Made by a program: the position numbers and the translations under genes
DNA from: Liopterus haemorrhoidalis
Lineage: Eukaryota; Arthropoda; Insecta; Coleoptera; Dytiscidae
Assembly: GCA_963971575.1 (NCBI GenBank)
Contig: OZ020611.1
Span: 806,001-870,000, forward strand
Length of the DNA stretch: 64,000 nucleotides
Direction of reading: 5' to 3'
The notes under the pieces: generated by a model
The model's database searches: none
What the model saw: the letters and a program-made list of their open reading frames with translations, nothing else
Told to the model about the DNA's origin: nothing
In this document: piece after piece, positions 46,890 through 57,890 of the stretch
Layout: each line of letters starts with the position of its first letter
How positions within the stretch are numbered: the first letter of the stretch is position 1

Positions 46890-47399
46890 ATGGCACTGAA
46901 GAAATGGGAAATAACTCTTTTGATACTGGCTATAATTTTCGGCATTCTTCCAAATGGTATATCTTTTTTTGTCTTCCTGATGGTATACACTACTTATCTT
47001 GTACCGTCACTTTTACTGACCTGTTTTGTTTCTTTCAGTATTCTGATAACTGGTAATATATGTATAATTGTGGGAATTTTGCGGAAAAAACGTCCAGTTA
47101 TATTTCTGATGGTAGCAGTTGGTCTGCACGTACTTGGTCTGCTGGCAAATATTCTCTTCATTTATTGTTGGGTCCATCAGGTACAGGAACTACTCAAAAT
47201 ATTCACATACCTGAACTCCATCCCCGTCCCACTCTCTTTGCCCCCGCAAACTACCACTTTCATATGGTTCTCTAACTTCGGGAACGTTGCTTGCGTCGGG
47301 AACTACGCGGCCTACGTCACCATTCCCAGATGTACACTGCGGAGACAAGGAAATGATGGAAACAATGGTCCTGACACTCCGCCAAAAACTGAAGGTTGA
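46890..47399 (+). CDS. Four-helix membrane protein, paralogue 1 (divergent)
   Basis: 169 residues, single exon. The start is supported by the flank shared with three paralogues. KKWE (4-7) precedes helix 1 (about 8-32). Helix 2 spans about 38-64 and contains TGNICIIVGIL; a basic RKKR turn follows at 65-68. Helix 3 is about 69-95 (GLLANILF). A long outside loop (96-122) comes before helix 4 (about 123-146). By the positive-inside rule both ends face the cytosol. The tail has lost the RKxIDRExNRPG motif of the others but still ends TPPKTEG. Function unknown; the topology recalls tetraspan families, but I see no claudin, MARVEL or tetraspanin (CCG) signature. Confidence 0.72.
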   Translation: MALKKWEITLLILAIIFGILPNGISFFVFLMVYTTYLVPSLLLTCFVSFSILITGNICIIVGILRKKRPVIFLMVAVGLHVLGLLANILFIYCWVHQVQELLKIFTYLNSIPVPLSLPPQTTTFIWFSNFGNVACVGNYAAYVTIPRCTLRRQGNDGNNGPDTPPKTEG

Positions 47400-47544
47400 T
47401 ATCCAGACACCAACCCCCCTACCCCTCCCCCCCCCCAATCTCCTTTATATATTCTTTGTTAACATGTCAATTTTGTTTCCAATATATCAAATATTATAAA
47501 TATTGAATGTGTTTTGATGTTCAATTACCATAGTAACGATAATA

Positions 47545-48005
47545 CCTATATTGCAGAGGACCGATCGCCATCATAAAGTACTTGTAGCAACACATTCTAG
47601 TAGCAGAGTAGAAATAACTTGGCCTAATATTTTCTAACAGAGATATTATTTATCATGACCATGGAAACGTTACATATAAGTATGAAAAAATTGAAAAAAA
47701 TTCGAAAAACGTTACAATTTTTTTTTTGAAATTATTCGTTTTATCAAAAAACCTCTCAAATAAAAGTTATTAGTTATTGCATTTGTAGCAAATTTGTTAA
47801 ATAATTTTTTTCGAAAATTTTTCTGTTGCTAAATATTCGCAAAAACCTTAAAATCGACACGAGTAAACTCCCATTTCTAGTCAACCGATTTTTACCAAAA
47901 GTTGATCAACTCGTGCCAACAAAGAAAAATCCTTTTAGCCGAATTTGCTCTGTGCTTGTACACAGACAGACAGAGGGATGGACGGACGAACAGACGGACA
48001 GTGTG
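47545..48005 (+). mobile_element. HINE-A copy, both ends damaged
   Basis: From AGGACCGATCGCCATCATAA to the GTCY core at 47964-48000; the 3' end after the core is missing. Confidence 0.75.
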
Positions 48006-48037
48006 GAGACGTACTGGTATAGTAACCATAAAAAAAT

Positions 48038-48966
48038 TTATGTGAAGTGTGAATATTCACACATTTCAGGGTTTCGCAGGTATATAATAAGTGAAGGCGG
48101 TATGCTGAGTGTGTAGGACAAATTTTACTTTGTAGTAATCACGGCAAAATGAACGATATTTTTAAAATAATTTATCGTCTGTTAATCATATAATAAGACT
48201 GGTTATTAAATTTACGCTCTTAAAAATTAAATGCATCATTTGTCAAAATATAACTAGAATTTTGACAAAATAATTTCAACATAATAAAAATGCAAAAAAA
48301 AAGCAGAAAAAATAAAACTCATTCCGTCGTACTCGAACTCGAAACCCTTCGTTTTCCAGAGAATTTTAGCTTCCGACACCAGCGCTCTAACCCGTTACAC
48401 CATCGAACGCCTTACATATCAGTGTCTTACATTGGTATAACTTTTGTACTTTGTGAACCAAAAACCACAAAAAATGCGTTATTTTCCGAAAACATAATCT
48501 GATCAAAAATTCCTGTTGTACTATTTCGGTTCACACCAATATACATTACTTAGAATTTTTTTAGATTTTTAGTTTAAACCATCTGAGCTACAGGGTGTGG
48601 GACAAAATTTTTTTTGCACAATTTTGGCAAAAATCGCATCAAAATAATGTATTTTGCAAAAATAAAAATTTGATCGTTAATCCACGTACTAAGGGCTTCC
48701 ATTTGATACCGTACTCAGAATTTAAAAAAAATATTTTTGTTTTCGATGAGCACATATTTGTTTATATTTTTAGGGGGGTATGTTTTTTAGATGTTTTAGT
48801 ATTTTTCCTATGTGCGGGTCAAAGAGTTGTATAAGCATGCCAAATTTCAACTATCTAGGTTTAGCCGTTTGGCTACAAATTTAACCGAACAGACAGACAG
48901 ACAGACAGACAGACGACAAAATGACGGTATAAGGGTCTTTTGGTCATACCTACAAAACCCTAAAAA
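48038..48966 (+). mobile_element. HINE-B copy
   Basis: TTATGTGAAGTGTGAATATT to ATACCTACAAAACCCTAAAA. The tRNA-like module (48320-48412, minus, first type) is present, with (CAGA)n at 48888-48914. Confidence 0.82.
48320..48412 (-). other. tRNA-like module in HINE-B, first type
   Basis: The minus strand carries an A-box-like GGTTAGAGCGCTGGTGTCGG and a B-box-like GAGTTCGAGTACGAC. Confidence 0.58.
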
Positions 48967-49163
48967 ACAATTGGCAAAGTGTGCCATGGATTGTCAACAA
49001 AAAATAAATGAAATGAATTAGAAAATAATAATTCATACCGTTGTGTAATTTGTAGTAATTTTGTGTGTGTTTTATTAAATTATATTAATTTTTATCGTTT
49101 ACACGAGTATATTTTTTAAAGAACCTGGTAGTCTCTTTAAGACGGGTAGTTTTTTTGAGTACT

Positions 49164-49348
49164 ACACGACAGACAGATAGACGGACGGACCGACGGACAG
49201 ACGGACAGACAGACCGACAAACATCATGCTAAAAATAGTCAAAACGTTATGTAGGGACCTCAATTCGTGGAGATCCATAGAAATCTCGAAATGTCAAAAT
49301 CGGTATGATCACAATACCTCCCTTATATATGTTGACGGTCGGTAAAAA
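49164..49348 (+). mobile_element. HINE-A 3' fragment
   Basis: GTCY core then CATCATGCTAAAAATAGTC to TGACGGTCGGTAAAAA. It ends about 25 bp before the conserved flank of gene 2. Confidence 0.8.
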
Positions 49349-49371
49349 AATTAAAAAAAAAAAGAAAATAG

Positions 49372-49464
49372 TAACTAAGCAACATTTTTTTCTGATATTT
49401 TATTTATTTTATTATACAAACATGTAATTTTTATTTCTTATTAAATTTTAAAATTGATTGAAAA
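49372..49464 (+). promoter_or_regulatory. Conserved 5' flank of four-helix gene 2
   Basis: TAGTAACTAAGCAACAT, TTTTATTTATTTTATTATAC and TTAAATTTTAAAATTGATTG are nearly identical to the flank of gene 4. Confidence 0.5.
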
Positions 49465-49977
49465 ATGGTACTGAAGAAATGGGAATTGATTCTTTTAATA
49501 CTAGCTATAATTTTTGGCATTATTTTAAATGGTATATCTGTTGTTGCCTTGCTGCTGGTATGCCGGAAAATAACAACATCAATGATACTAACTGTTGTTG
49601 CTGATATTGTTATTCTGCTGGGCAGTAATATATGTGCAATTGTGGCAATTTTCCTAAAGAAACGTAAATTTCTGGTTCTGACAATATCATCATGTCTGTT
49701 TGGAGTTGGACTGCTTGGCAATTGTGCCTACTTATATTTTTGCATCAGTGCAGTGATAAATGTATCGGATTCTTACGATGGTTTCGACATCGCCCCCAAA
49801 GAGCTACTGATGAACTTGGGGATTATGTCTCTCGGATGCATTTCTAATTTCGTGAACATACTTGTCGTTGGGACATACGTGGCATGCGCCAGCTTTCCTG
49901 CATTAAAATTGCGAAAACGAATAGATAGAGAAAATAATCGTCCTGGCACTGGCACTCCGGCAAACACTGAAGCTTGA
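49465..49977 (+). CDS. Four-helix membrane protein, paralogue 2
   Basis: 170 residues, single exon. KKWE at 4-7; helix 1 about 8-33; helix 2 about 39-65 with GSNICAIVAIF; LKKRK turn; helix 3 about 69-98 with GLLGN; an acidic outside loop (SDSYDGFDIAPKE); helix 4 about 118-145 with NILVVGTYVACASFPA; cytosolic tail LRKRIDRENNRPG then TPANTEA. It differs from paralogue 4 only at residue 67 (Arg here). The intact frame, with third-position change between older paralogues, argues for a real gene. Function unknown. There is no signal peptide apart from helix 1. Confidence 0.8.
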   Translation: MVLKKWELILLILAIIFGIILNGISVVALLLVCRKITTSMILTVVADIVILLGSNICAIVAIFLKKRKFLVLTISSCLFGVGLLGNCAYLYFCISAVINVSDSYDGFDIAPKELLMNLGIMSLGCISNFVNILVVGTYVACASFPALKLRKRIDRENNRPGTGTPANTEA

Positions 49978-50111
49978 TATCATTCCTTGTAAACTTGTCT
50001 GTTTCCAAAATATAACAAGTATTGTCAATATTTAAATGTGTCTTGATATTCATTACATGTTACACTGCCATTATTGTTGAAGGAACTGTTACATTTAATA
50101 TGTTCACTTTA

Positions 50112-50382
50112 TGCTGTTTACTTTTGTAAAAACATACTAAGAATACATTTTGATTTCAATAATTTGCACTGTTGAAATTGTATGTCATGTTGGTATTAAA
50201 AAATGATAAAAATGTCACTTATTTAAAATGCTATTCTATTTGACATATGTCATAATGAAAAATAATATCTTTATTAAAATGATCATAACCAACAAGTCTG
50301 GTCAACAGCGTAAGAATTTAGAAGTCAGTAAGAAAAGTAACCAAAACAACCAAATTTGGTTTGTTCTTACAAAAGTGAAGGC
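50112..50382 (+). repeat. Old MITE-2 in the 3' flank of gene 2
   Basis: TGCTGTTTACTTTTGTAAAA to TTTGTTCTTACAAAAGTGAA, diverged from the MITE-2 consensus. The same sequence sits 141 bp after the stop in gene 4, and after gene 3, so it predates the gene duplications. Confidence 0.7.
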
Positions 50383-50395
50383 AATATCTATATAT

Positions 50396-50440
50396 TATTG
50401 ATGTGAATTTTCACACATTTCAGGTTTTTGTCAGAAGTTA
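50396..50440 (+). mobile_element. HINE-B 5' end remnant
   Basis: ATTGATGTGAATTTTCACAC then ATTTCAGG. Only about 40 bp remain. Confidence 0.5.
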
Positions 50441-50454
50441 ACCGAATGCTAGAT

Positions 50455-50760
50455 GTCTATAAGCTGTTCACTTTTGTAAGAACACACTAGATCTGGTTAT
50501 TTTGGTTACTTTCATGGTGTGTTACTGACTTTAAATGTCAATTAAAAATATTCCTTACGCTGTAAAACCGACTTTAGGTTGATAAGGTTATGATCATTAT
50601 AATTAAGATATCATTTTTCATTATGACATCTGTCAAATGGATCGACATTTTAAAAAAGTGACATTTTTTAATACCAACATGACATACAGCTTCAAAGGTG
50701 CAAACTATTGAAAACAAAATTCCCTCTTAGTTTGTTCTTACAAAAGTGAATCGCTTATAA
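50455..50760 (-). mobile_element. MITE-2 copy
   Basis: AAGCTGTTCACTTTTGTAAG to TTACAAAAGTGAATCGCTTA, with TATA at both edges; about 300 bp. Confidence 0.83.
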
Positions 50761-50883
50761 GACAAAAAATCAGTTAAATAAATTTTTTCGAAATATTTTT
50801 CTGTTGCTAAATGTTCGCAAAAATCGACACGAATAAACTTCCATTTCTATTCAACCGATTTTTACCAAAAGTTGATCAACTCG

Positions 50884-52006
50884 TATAAGCAGTTCACTTT
50901 TGTAAGAACAAACTAAGAGGGAATTTTGTTTTCAATAGTTTGCACCTTTGAAGCTGTATGTCATGTTGGTATTAAAAAATGTCACTTTTTTAAAATGTCG
51001 ATCCATTTGACAGATGTCATAATGAAAAATGATATCTTAATTATAATGATCATAACCTTATCAACCTAAAGTCGGTTTTACAGCGTAAGGAATATTTTTA
51101 ATTGACATTTAAAGTCAGTAACACACCATAAAAGTAACCAAAATAACCGGATCTATGGTCTATTTCAAAGTAGAAAAAAGTAGATAGCGCTGCGAACCGA
51201 GTACGATTTACACTGATCAAATACAGTATAGCGGGAAATTTAAAATAAGTTACAACTAGGGCATGGGCGTAGCAAGTGATTTTTTTTTAATATAAAAAAG
51301 GTTAATAAGATATTGAAATAAACAAGGCAGATAATACACTTACGTTATTTATACGACATAAATTCAGTTTAATGGGAAATTTGAAAAAGTTAAAAAAATA
51401 TTAATTTAAAAAATTATGTACTCTATATAAAAAAGAGAGATTTGGCTAAAAGAGTTTAAACAAAGCAATAAAACAAACAATCTATTTTCAGAGCTAAAGT
51501 TTCTTATTTAAATAATTATTGTAAATAAAAATAAAAAATATATGTATATATGAAGGTCTAAAAATTATATCAATAACTTTTTCTTTGGGCACAATCAGCT
51601 GGGCTATCTTTTGGCCTCACATTAGTCCTCTTTCTTGATCTTTTAATTGTCAACTGTCAAAAAATATTTATGTCAGATAACCTAAAAAATATATAACTGC
51701 GTAAAAACAAATTACATGGAGAATTTTCTCCATAAAATCTACGCCAAGAATATAAATAAAAGTCTAAATATGTAAATAATAACAAAATATATGAGAAAAA
51801 TTAAATAATATAAATAATATATATTTCCAATGTACGACACTGAACATCTGTCAACTTGGACTAACAACAATATTTTTACTGTGTAATAGGGATGACGATC
51901 TAAACCAATCCGAAGCAAGGACAAACAGCTCCTATCTTCTTACACACATTTTTCTACTTTGAAATAGACCATAGTGTGTTCTTACAAAAGTGAACAGCTT
52001 ATATCA
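50884..52006 (+). mobile_element. MITE-2 copy holding a complete MITE-3
   Basis: AGCAGTTCACTTTTGTAAG to TTCTTACAAAAGTGAACAGC. MITE-3 sits at a TA within its AGATCTAGTG terminus. Confidence 0.87.
51156..51971 (+). mobile_element. MITE-3, complete reference copy (816 bp)
   Basis: TGGTCTATTTCAAAGTAGAA at one end and its complement at the other (TTCTACTTTGAAATAGACCA). Flanked by TA (51154-51155 and 51972-51973). The interior has no open frame of note. Other MITE-3 copies in the window are truncated or interrupted. Confidence 0.9.
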
Positions 52007-52324
52007 TTGATGTCAAAATCTTAAATATGCAGTTTCATAAAAATCCTTTTAGCCGAATTTGCTCTGCACGTGTACACAGAGAGACAAATGGATAGACAGA
52101 CAGACCGACAGACATCATGTTGAAAATAGTCAAAACGTTATGTAGGGACCTCAATTCGTGGAGATCAATCGATATCATAGATAAAGAATGAAATAGATGC
52201 GAAACTGGCGTTATATTTTTTTAAACCAAATTAGCGCTGTAGTTGTTGGGTTATGGAACTAAAATTGGTAGGGGAGGAAAGGGTTGAGTTTTCGCGGGTA
52301 TTTCAAATGCTTCAGTGGATATAG

Positions 52325-52484
52325 TTGTAAGCATGATTAAATGTTATTATTAAGTGAAACAATTGTTATGATTTATTTTGTCTATTTTCAATATTATTAA
52401 CGACAACAATATTAAAAATAGACAAAATAAATCATTACAATTGTATAATTTAATAACAACATTTAATTATGTTTACAATTAAGA
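52325..52484. repeat. 160-bp imperfect palindrome
   Basis: Arms of about 70 bp around AACGACAAC: ATGATTTATTTTGTCTATTT at 52368 and its complement near 52415-52434. It lies just beside a THAP-like frame. Confidence 0.8.
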
Positions 52485-52575
52485 ACAAGCAGTTAGGAAT
52501 TATACAGAAACAGAAAAACAATAACTAGCAGAAATAATTATTTATTAAGTAGACTAACATATAACATTATATTTA

Positions 52576-52749
52576 CTAATACTTAATATTTATGGACACT
52601 TCCATGGACAAGCCATCCAATTTTGGATTTCCAATGTTCCTCATCCACGTTTTATACAATTCTGGAGCCACACGTGTCTTCGGGTTTGGAAAGCGATATC
52701 TTGTAGGTTCACTACTATCACACCCCAAAACAAAGCATTTAACACCCAT
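52576..52749 (-). pseudogene. THAP-domain-like N-terminal fragment
   Basis: A 57-residue frame from the ATG at 52749: MGVKCFVLGCDSSEPTRYRF, PNP, then YKTWMRNIGNPKLDG and a stop at 52576. C5, C10, the RFP motif and the tryptophan fit the first half of a THAP zinc finger (C-x4-C-x~35-C-x2-H), the DNA-binding module of P-element-type transposases and derived host proteins. The last Cys/His pair is missing. The direct repeats GTTGGGTTATGGAAC at 52247 and 52853 bracket the area. Moderate certainty. Confidence 0.5.
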
Positions 52750-53077
52750 TTTCCGAATTAAACAATGAAATTACAAAATTACAGAAGACGATTTTGATTA
52801 GCTTGTCAAGCGCGTAGCTATAGCGACTGGCAGCGACTGGGGCGCTATTCGTGTTGGGTTATGGAACGTAATATGGTTTTCGTTTTGCCATTATGGGTGC
52901 ATTCGAGTATACAGAGTAGAGCGAGCGCTGAGCGAACAGTTGATGGTGACGTCATGAATAGAGCACTAACGGAGCGAGCGTTCTTGTGACGTAATGTTTA
53001 TAAAATCTAACCCTACAATTTTAGGCGGCGTTTTTACTGTCAGATTAGTTCACGTCAGTCATGAATCAAAATTATAT

Positions 53078-53385
53078 ATAAGCTGTTCACTTTTGTAAGA
53101 ACACACTAGATCTGGTTATTTTGGTTACTTTTATGGTGTGTTACTGACTTTATATGTCAATTAAAAATATTCCTCACGCTGTAAAACCGACTTTAGGTTG
53201 ATAAGGTTATGATCATTATAATTAAGATATCATTTTTCAATATGACATATGTCAAATGGATCAACATTTTAAAAAAGTGACATTTTTTAATACCAACATG
53301 ACATACAGATTCAAAGGTGCAAACTATTGAAAACAAAATTCCCTCTTAGTTTGTTCTTACAAAAGTGAACCGGCTATACCTCGGT
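53078..53385 (-). mobile_element. MITE-2 copy
   Basis: TATAAGCTGTTCACTTTTGT to TTCTTACAAAAGTGAACCGG; complete, about 300 bp. Confidence 0.83.
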
Positions 53386-53671
53386 TTTCCCTTGATTTTT
53401 TGTCAATGATGAAGAAATAAAATTAATTAAAAATTAAATAATAATTAATGAATTAATTTAATGAATTTTTTCCATTTTAATTTTATGCACGGTGTATTTC
53501 AATAATTTTTTTGCTGTTTACAGAACGTCACAAATACATAAAATGGCCGTACTCTGTAGCCATAGATAAATAACAATATTATTTGTCTATTTTTATTTGT
53601 CTAAGGGCCGAGAGTTCCAGTTCCTAATAAACTCCCTAATAGTTATTTGACACATAATATATTTATGAAGC

Positions 53672-54081
53672 TACAGTCTGTTTCAAACGGTTAGGCGGAA
53701 CTAAATGGGAATTTCGTTCTTTTAGGTTGTCACGAGAAGGGACCTTGCTAGGGATATTTCATTTTTCACGTTGGAATGTCAAAATTTAAAATTCCAACAA
53801 TGAAACCATAGAAACGAAGTATATATGTCAAAATTAAATTATTTTTTTATATATTTTAATGACAAAAATATAAATAATTGGGAAACTTGTAATAAGAATG
53901 ACACAAAAAATTAACATATAAAGAAAATGACATTTTAAAATGATGAAAAAAATCACCAAAAAATGTTTATTGTAAGTATGATTTACAAAGCTTAAACAAC
54001 ACGGCCAAAAAGCACGATTTAAACGATGAAAGTAACTAGATTGCAAAATCTAGTTCCGCTTAACCGTTTGGAACAGACTGA
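53672..54081. mobile_element. MITE-1 copy
   Basis: TACAGTCTGTTTCAAACGGT to CCGTTTGGAACAGACTG; about 410 bp. Confidence 0.87.
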
Positions 54082-54443
54082 AATTCTAACCTATATAACC
54101 TGCCCCTCTCTAACGCCCTCTGTTGCAGCTATCTCTCTCACGCAACCAACGAATAAGCTGCCACACTCTTCTAACTTACTTATTATCCCCGGGACTTAAA
54201 TTGGCCTGGTTCCTAGTTAAACAACGGATTTTCCGTCTGGCAAATTAATATTGTATTCTTCGATTACAGAACTATATCATATTAAAATTACAGCTATACT
54301 AAAATGGTTTGAAAATTATTATTTTTTAATTACTTAAATTAGATCTGGCGCAATGTTAGCAACAACGAAACTGTCTGGCAACTATAAATTTATAATGCTA
54401 AAAAGACATAGAAAATTATATAAAATAAATAAAATGTCTTAAA
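54082..54443. other. No recognised feature
   Basis: Unassigned; pyrimidine-rich at 54100-54150. Confidence 0.3.
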
Positions 54444-54707
54444 ATGATTTCAAAATATCCACTTTTTACCTATACAGGCAAGATGCGCACAGGTAAACGC
54501 AACCGCTCCCAGGTGCCAGACGTACCGCATCCCTACCTAACTTCAATAAGAAAGGGAAATATCGAAAAACCAGCCGACCTAAAATTTTTTCTCGAAAACG
54601 TTGCTTGCTCTCGGACCACAAATTATAAAACAAGGAAGAAAGCGGACTCCCACGTTAGGGCTTTGGACAGCGATAGTTGCGACATTCGTGGTTGTAATAT
54701 GAACTAG
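54444..54707 (+). CDS. Unrecognised small ORF
   Basis: 87 residues, basic and hydrophilic (RTGKRNRSQVPDVPHPYLTS, then EKPADLKFFLENVACSRTTN, ending RGCN). The base composition is less AT-rich than its flanks. A polypyrimidine stretch and TACAG lie just before GCAAGATGCG at 54478, so it could also be an exon with the acceptor at about 54477. I do not recognise a domain; a transposon-derived piece is possible. Confidence 0.3.
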   Translation: MISKYPLFTYTGKMRTGKRNRSQVPDVPHPYLTSIRKGNIEKPADLKFFLENVACSRTTNYKTRKKADSHVRALDSDSCDIRGCNMN

Positions 54708-54781
54708 GATTAGATAGTATGCAACCCGCAAGGCACACAAATATATTTTTATATTTTAAATTGCTATGAATCGCGTGATCA

Positions 54782-54833
54782 TTAATTTTCTACCAAAATT
54801 GAAAAATAAAATGTAATTTTGGTAGAAAATTAA
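54782..54833. repeat. Perfect 19-bp stem hairpin
   Basis: TTAATTTTCTACCAAAATT (54782-54800) and its exact complement at 54815-54833 around a 14-nt loop. Confidence 0.8.
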
Positions 54834-55372
54834 AGATTGCCTTGAACCGAAAATTATGATTATTTTATTTACTTTCCAAATTAATTTCCTAAAATTAAAA
54901 TTAATTACAATTGTTAAAAGTTAATACTTCAGTAAGCATTAAGTTTTATTATTTTATTTGCAAGCAAGCATATGAAATAAATAAACAAGTATATATTTAT
55001 TTTTTACTTTTATATTTACTTTTATTGTACATATTAAATTTAGTCTGTGCCATTTTTTTTATTACACTATTCATATTTCTTTTGCATTTACCATTTAAAA
55101 TATTATTAATTACACTACACAATTTGAAAATAAAAAATGTGGTGCTAATATTTAAAATTTCTTATAAAATTCATCACTGTCACAATCACAATTTACTGTC
55201 ACCTATCGTTACAACGTCAAAAACAATTGCCGCAAGTTGCCGATAATGAAGTGTTCTCAAAATGTTGGTTAAAAAAAACGCTTTTAGCGCTGTCGGTGGA
55301 TGGAATATAACTTAAAACCGTTTCAAGGCCGTGTATATGAGTTTCATACCCCTGTCTCGGACTATTAAAGTC
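54834..55372. other. No gene recognised
   Basis: The frame 54911-55246 is hydrophobic only because it is T-rich; no family signature. 55230-55372 is unassigned. Confidence 0.3.
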
Positions 55373-56188
55373 TGTTCCAAATGGTTAGGCGGAACTAGAT
55401 TTTGCAGTCTAGTTACTTTCATCGTTTAAATCGTTCTTTTCGGCCGTTTTGTTTAAGCTTTGTAAATCATACTTACAATAAACATTTTTTTGTTAAGGTT
55501 AATATCATTTTAAAATGTCATTTTCTTTATATTTTGATTTTTTCTGTCTTTCTTAATACAAATTTCCCATTTATTTATTTATTTATTTATTAAAATATGT
55601 AAAAAAATAATTTAAAGTCATTCGTTTCCATGGTTTCATTGTTGGAATTTTAAATTTTGACATTCCAACGTAAACCAGTGGCGAAAGGAAACCTCCGCTA
55701 GACTTGCCCTCCCATAAAAAAAATATTTAAAAAAAAAGTAAATTAAAAAAAAAAAAAAAATTAATATTTAGATAAATCTTCAAAAATACATCAAATTATG
55801 TTCTATACAAATTTTTGTCCAAGGCTTGCTTTACTAGTTACGAATTAATTATCATGACCATGGAAACGTTACATATGAGTAAGAAAAATTTTAAATAATT
55901 TTACAAAAAATTTTCGAAATTTTTCGTTTTATCAAAAAACGTCTCAAATAAAAGTTATTAGTTATTGCATTTATAGTAACTTTTGTTCAATAAATTTTTT
56001 CGAAATATTTTTCTGTTGCTAAATATTCGCAAAAATATTAAAATCGACACAAGTAAACTCCCATTTCTAGTCAACCGATTTTCATAAAAAACAATAGGGT
56101 TCTTCCCATTTAATAGGAGAATTTTTTAGTACCAGAACGAACTCTTTAAGTTAAACCGTTTTTGAGTTATCGTGTATACACACAGACA

Positions 56189-56245
<57 letters not shown>

Positions 56246-56468
56246 GGACGGCACTTCGAAAATAGGTTTTTTGGATTCCCTGGACCATGAAACGTGGTCA
56301 TCCGTCAAAATCTCGACATCGAAAATTTTCGCGATTACAATACTTGCCCCTTATATATTAAGGTCGGGCAAGTAAAAATGAAATTACCGAAGCAAGGTCC
56401 CTTCTCGTGACAACCTAACATAACGAAATTCCCATTTAGTTCCGCCTAACCGTTTGAAACAGACTGTA
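55373..56468. mobile_element. MITE-1 copy with nested HINE-C
   Basis: AGTCTGTTCCAAATGGTTAG to CCGTTTGAAACAGACTGTA. HINE-C (55675-56378) lies in the A-run of CATTCCAACGTAAA/TGAAAT, which is intact in the other MITE-1 copies. Confidence 0.88.
55675..56378 (+). mobile_element. HINE-C copy nested in MITE-1
   Basis: CCAGTGGCGAAAGGAAACCT to AGGTCGGGCAAGTAAAAA, 704 bp. The (CA)n core is at 56188-56241. The filled and empty sites give exact ends and an A/T-run target without visible target duplication. Confidence 0.88.
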
Positions 56469-56506
56469 GTATGTTTATTCAATGGCAAAATTTTATTTAA
56501 AAAATA

Positions 56507-56611
56507 AAAAATAGTAACTAAGCGACATATTTTTTCTAATATTTTATTTATTTTATGACACAAACTTGTCAGTATTTTTTTTTGTTGTTAAATTTTAAAA
56601 TTAATTGAAAA
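56507..56611 (+). promoter_or_regulatory. Conserved 5' flank of four-helix gene 3
   Basis: AATAGTAACTAAGCGACAT, ATTTTATTTATTTTATGACA and TTAAATTTTAAAATTAATTG precede the ATG, in the same order as in the paralogues. Confidence 0.5.
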
Positions 56612-57118
56612 ATGGCAATAAAGAAATGGGAACTAATTCTTTTAATTCTGGATATAACTTTTGGCTTTATTTTTAATTTAGCAAGTTGTGTGTGCTTGCT
56701 GATGACATACTCGTATATAACATGGGCATTTATAATAACCGCTTTTGCTGATATTTTTGTTCTATTTGGAGCTAATTTGTGTGCAACTGTGGCAATATTC
56801 CTGAAAAAACAAGAATTTTTCATTCTCAAGATATCAGTAGGTTTGTTTGGAGGTGGACTGCTCATCAACGCCGTCTACACAGGTGTTTACTTCTACTACT
56901 TGAACATTGATACTGGACATTACAACAGTAATGCCGAAGTTCCCGAATTGATAAAAAACGTCTATATACGTTTGTGTGTTATATTCTTGTGTGGTTTCTT
57001 TAACATACTTATCGTAGGGATATACGTGGTATGCGCCACATTTCCCGCATGTAAATTACGAAAACAAATAGATAGAGAAAGTAATCGTCCTGGCACTCCG
57101 GCGAACACTGAAGGTTAA
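56612..57118 (+). CDS. Four-helix membrane protein, paralogue 3
   Basis: 168 residues, single exon. KKWE at 4-7; helix 1 about 8-34 (Cys-rich SCVCLL); helix 2 about 38-64 with GANLCATVAIF; LKKQE turn; helix 3 about 69-97 with GLLIN; an outside loop with aromatic and acidic residues (YYLNIDTGHYNSNAEVPE); helix 4 about 119-146 with NILIVGIYVVCATFPA; tail LRKQIDRESNRPG then TPANTEG. The strongest conservation with paralogue 2 is in helix 2, helix 4 and the tail. The outside loop is the most divergent, as expected for a part exposed to changing partners. Function unknown. Confidence 0.78.
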   Translation: MAIKKWELILLILDITFGFIFNLASCVCLLMTYSYITWAFIITAFADIFVLFGANLCATVAIFLKKQEFFILKISVGLFGGGLLINAVYTGVYFYYLNIDTGHYNSNAEVPELIKNVYIRLCVIFLCGFFNILIVGIYVVCATFPACKLRKQIDRESNRPGTPANTEG

Positions 57119-57675
57119 TATCCTGCTCCCCCCCCCCACCACTTATACATTCCTGGTTCGGTGACATATATATACACACGAATTTTGAAAATTTTCAAAG
57201 GGTGTCTGAAAGTAAGTCTTTTAAATAGTATTTCCCAGAAATAAAAATTGCAGGTTATCGAGATTTAACTTAACCTAAGATAATGTTTGGTTATTAAACT
57301 AAAAGATATGTAGCTCGCTTCGTTCGCCTTGACCGAACCTAGCGCTGTGCTAGATGTCAAATTTACGTTGATATTTGGGGAAATCTAACCTAAAATTGCA
57401 AGTTAAAAAGTGAAAAATAATGAAAAATGTGTAAAAAACTAATAATTTCCGTACTTGATATAATTGATTAGTATGTAAGAAAGATGTCCATGCAAAAATT
57501 TCATGAAAATAAAAGAAATGGGGTGTATATATATGACTCAGGACCCCATATTACTTGTAAACTTATGTATTTCCAAAATATAACAAGTATTGTAAATATT
57601 TAAATGTGTTTTGATATTCATGTTGCACTGTAATTATTGTTGAAGGAATATTGTTTAATACTTTATATATATATG
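57119..57675. other. 3' flank of gene 3 with an extra segment
   Basis: A C-run at 57129-57137. About 420 bp (57130-57545) are inserted relative to the 3' flanks of genes 2 and 4, with no gene recognised. Similarity to those flanks resumes at CTTGTAAACTTATGTATTTC (57556). Confidence 0.45.
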
Positions 57676-57890
57676 CTGTTTACTTTTGTAAAAGCTAACT
57701 AAGAAGAAATTTTGATTTCAATAATTTGCACCGTTGAAATTGTATGTCATGTTGGTATTAAAAAATTATATATATATATTTTTTTTAATGCTATTCTGAT
57801 TGACACATCTCTTATGTCATATATCTTTATTATGATAATGATCATAACCAACAAATCTGAAGTCTGGTTTACAAGTGGTTTTTTACAGCT
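57676..57890 (+). repeat. Old MITE-2 in the 3' flank of gene 3
   Basis: TGCTGTTTACTTTTGTAAAA through GTATGTCATGTTGGTATTAA. The 3' end is eroded. It corresponds to the segment after genes 2 and 4. Confidence 0.6.

Larger units (their letters stand above)
50767..52174 (+). mobile_element. HINE-A copy split by MITE-2
   Basis: 5' piece 50767-50884 (ATCAG, then a deletion to the TTTTTTCGAAATATTT block, up to GTTGATCAACTCG). 3' piece from about 52006 (CATTGATGTCAAAATC) to GGACCTCAATTCGTGGAG near 52163. The terminal part is missing. Confidence 0.83.

Noticed and set aside
49431..49721. Antisense frames opposite genes 2, 3 and 4 (49431-49721, 56569-56868, 60910-61200 and others)
   Set aside because: Shadows of the real genes on the opposite strand, with no independent conservation.
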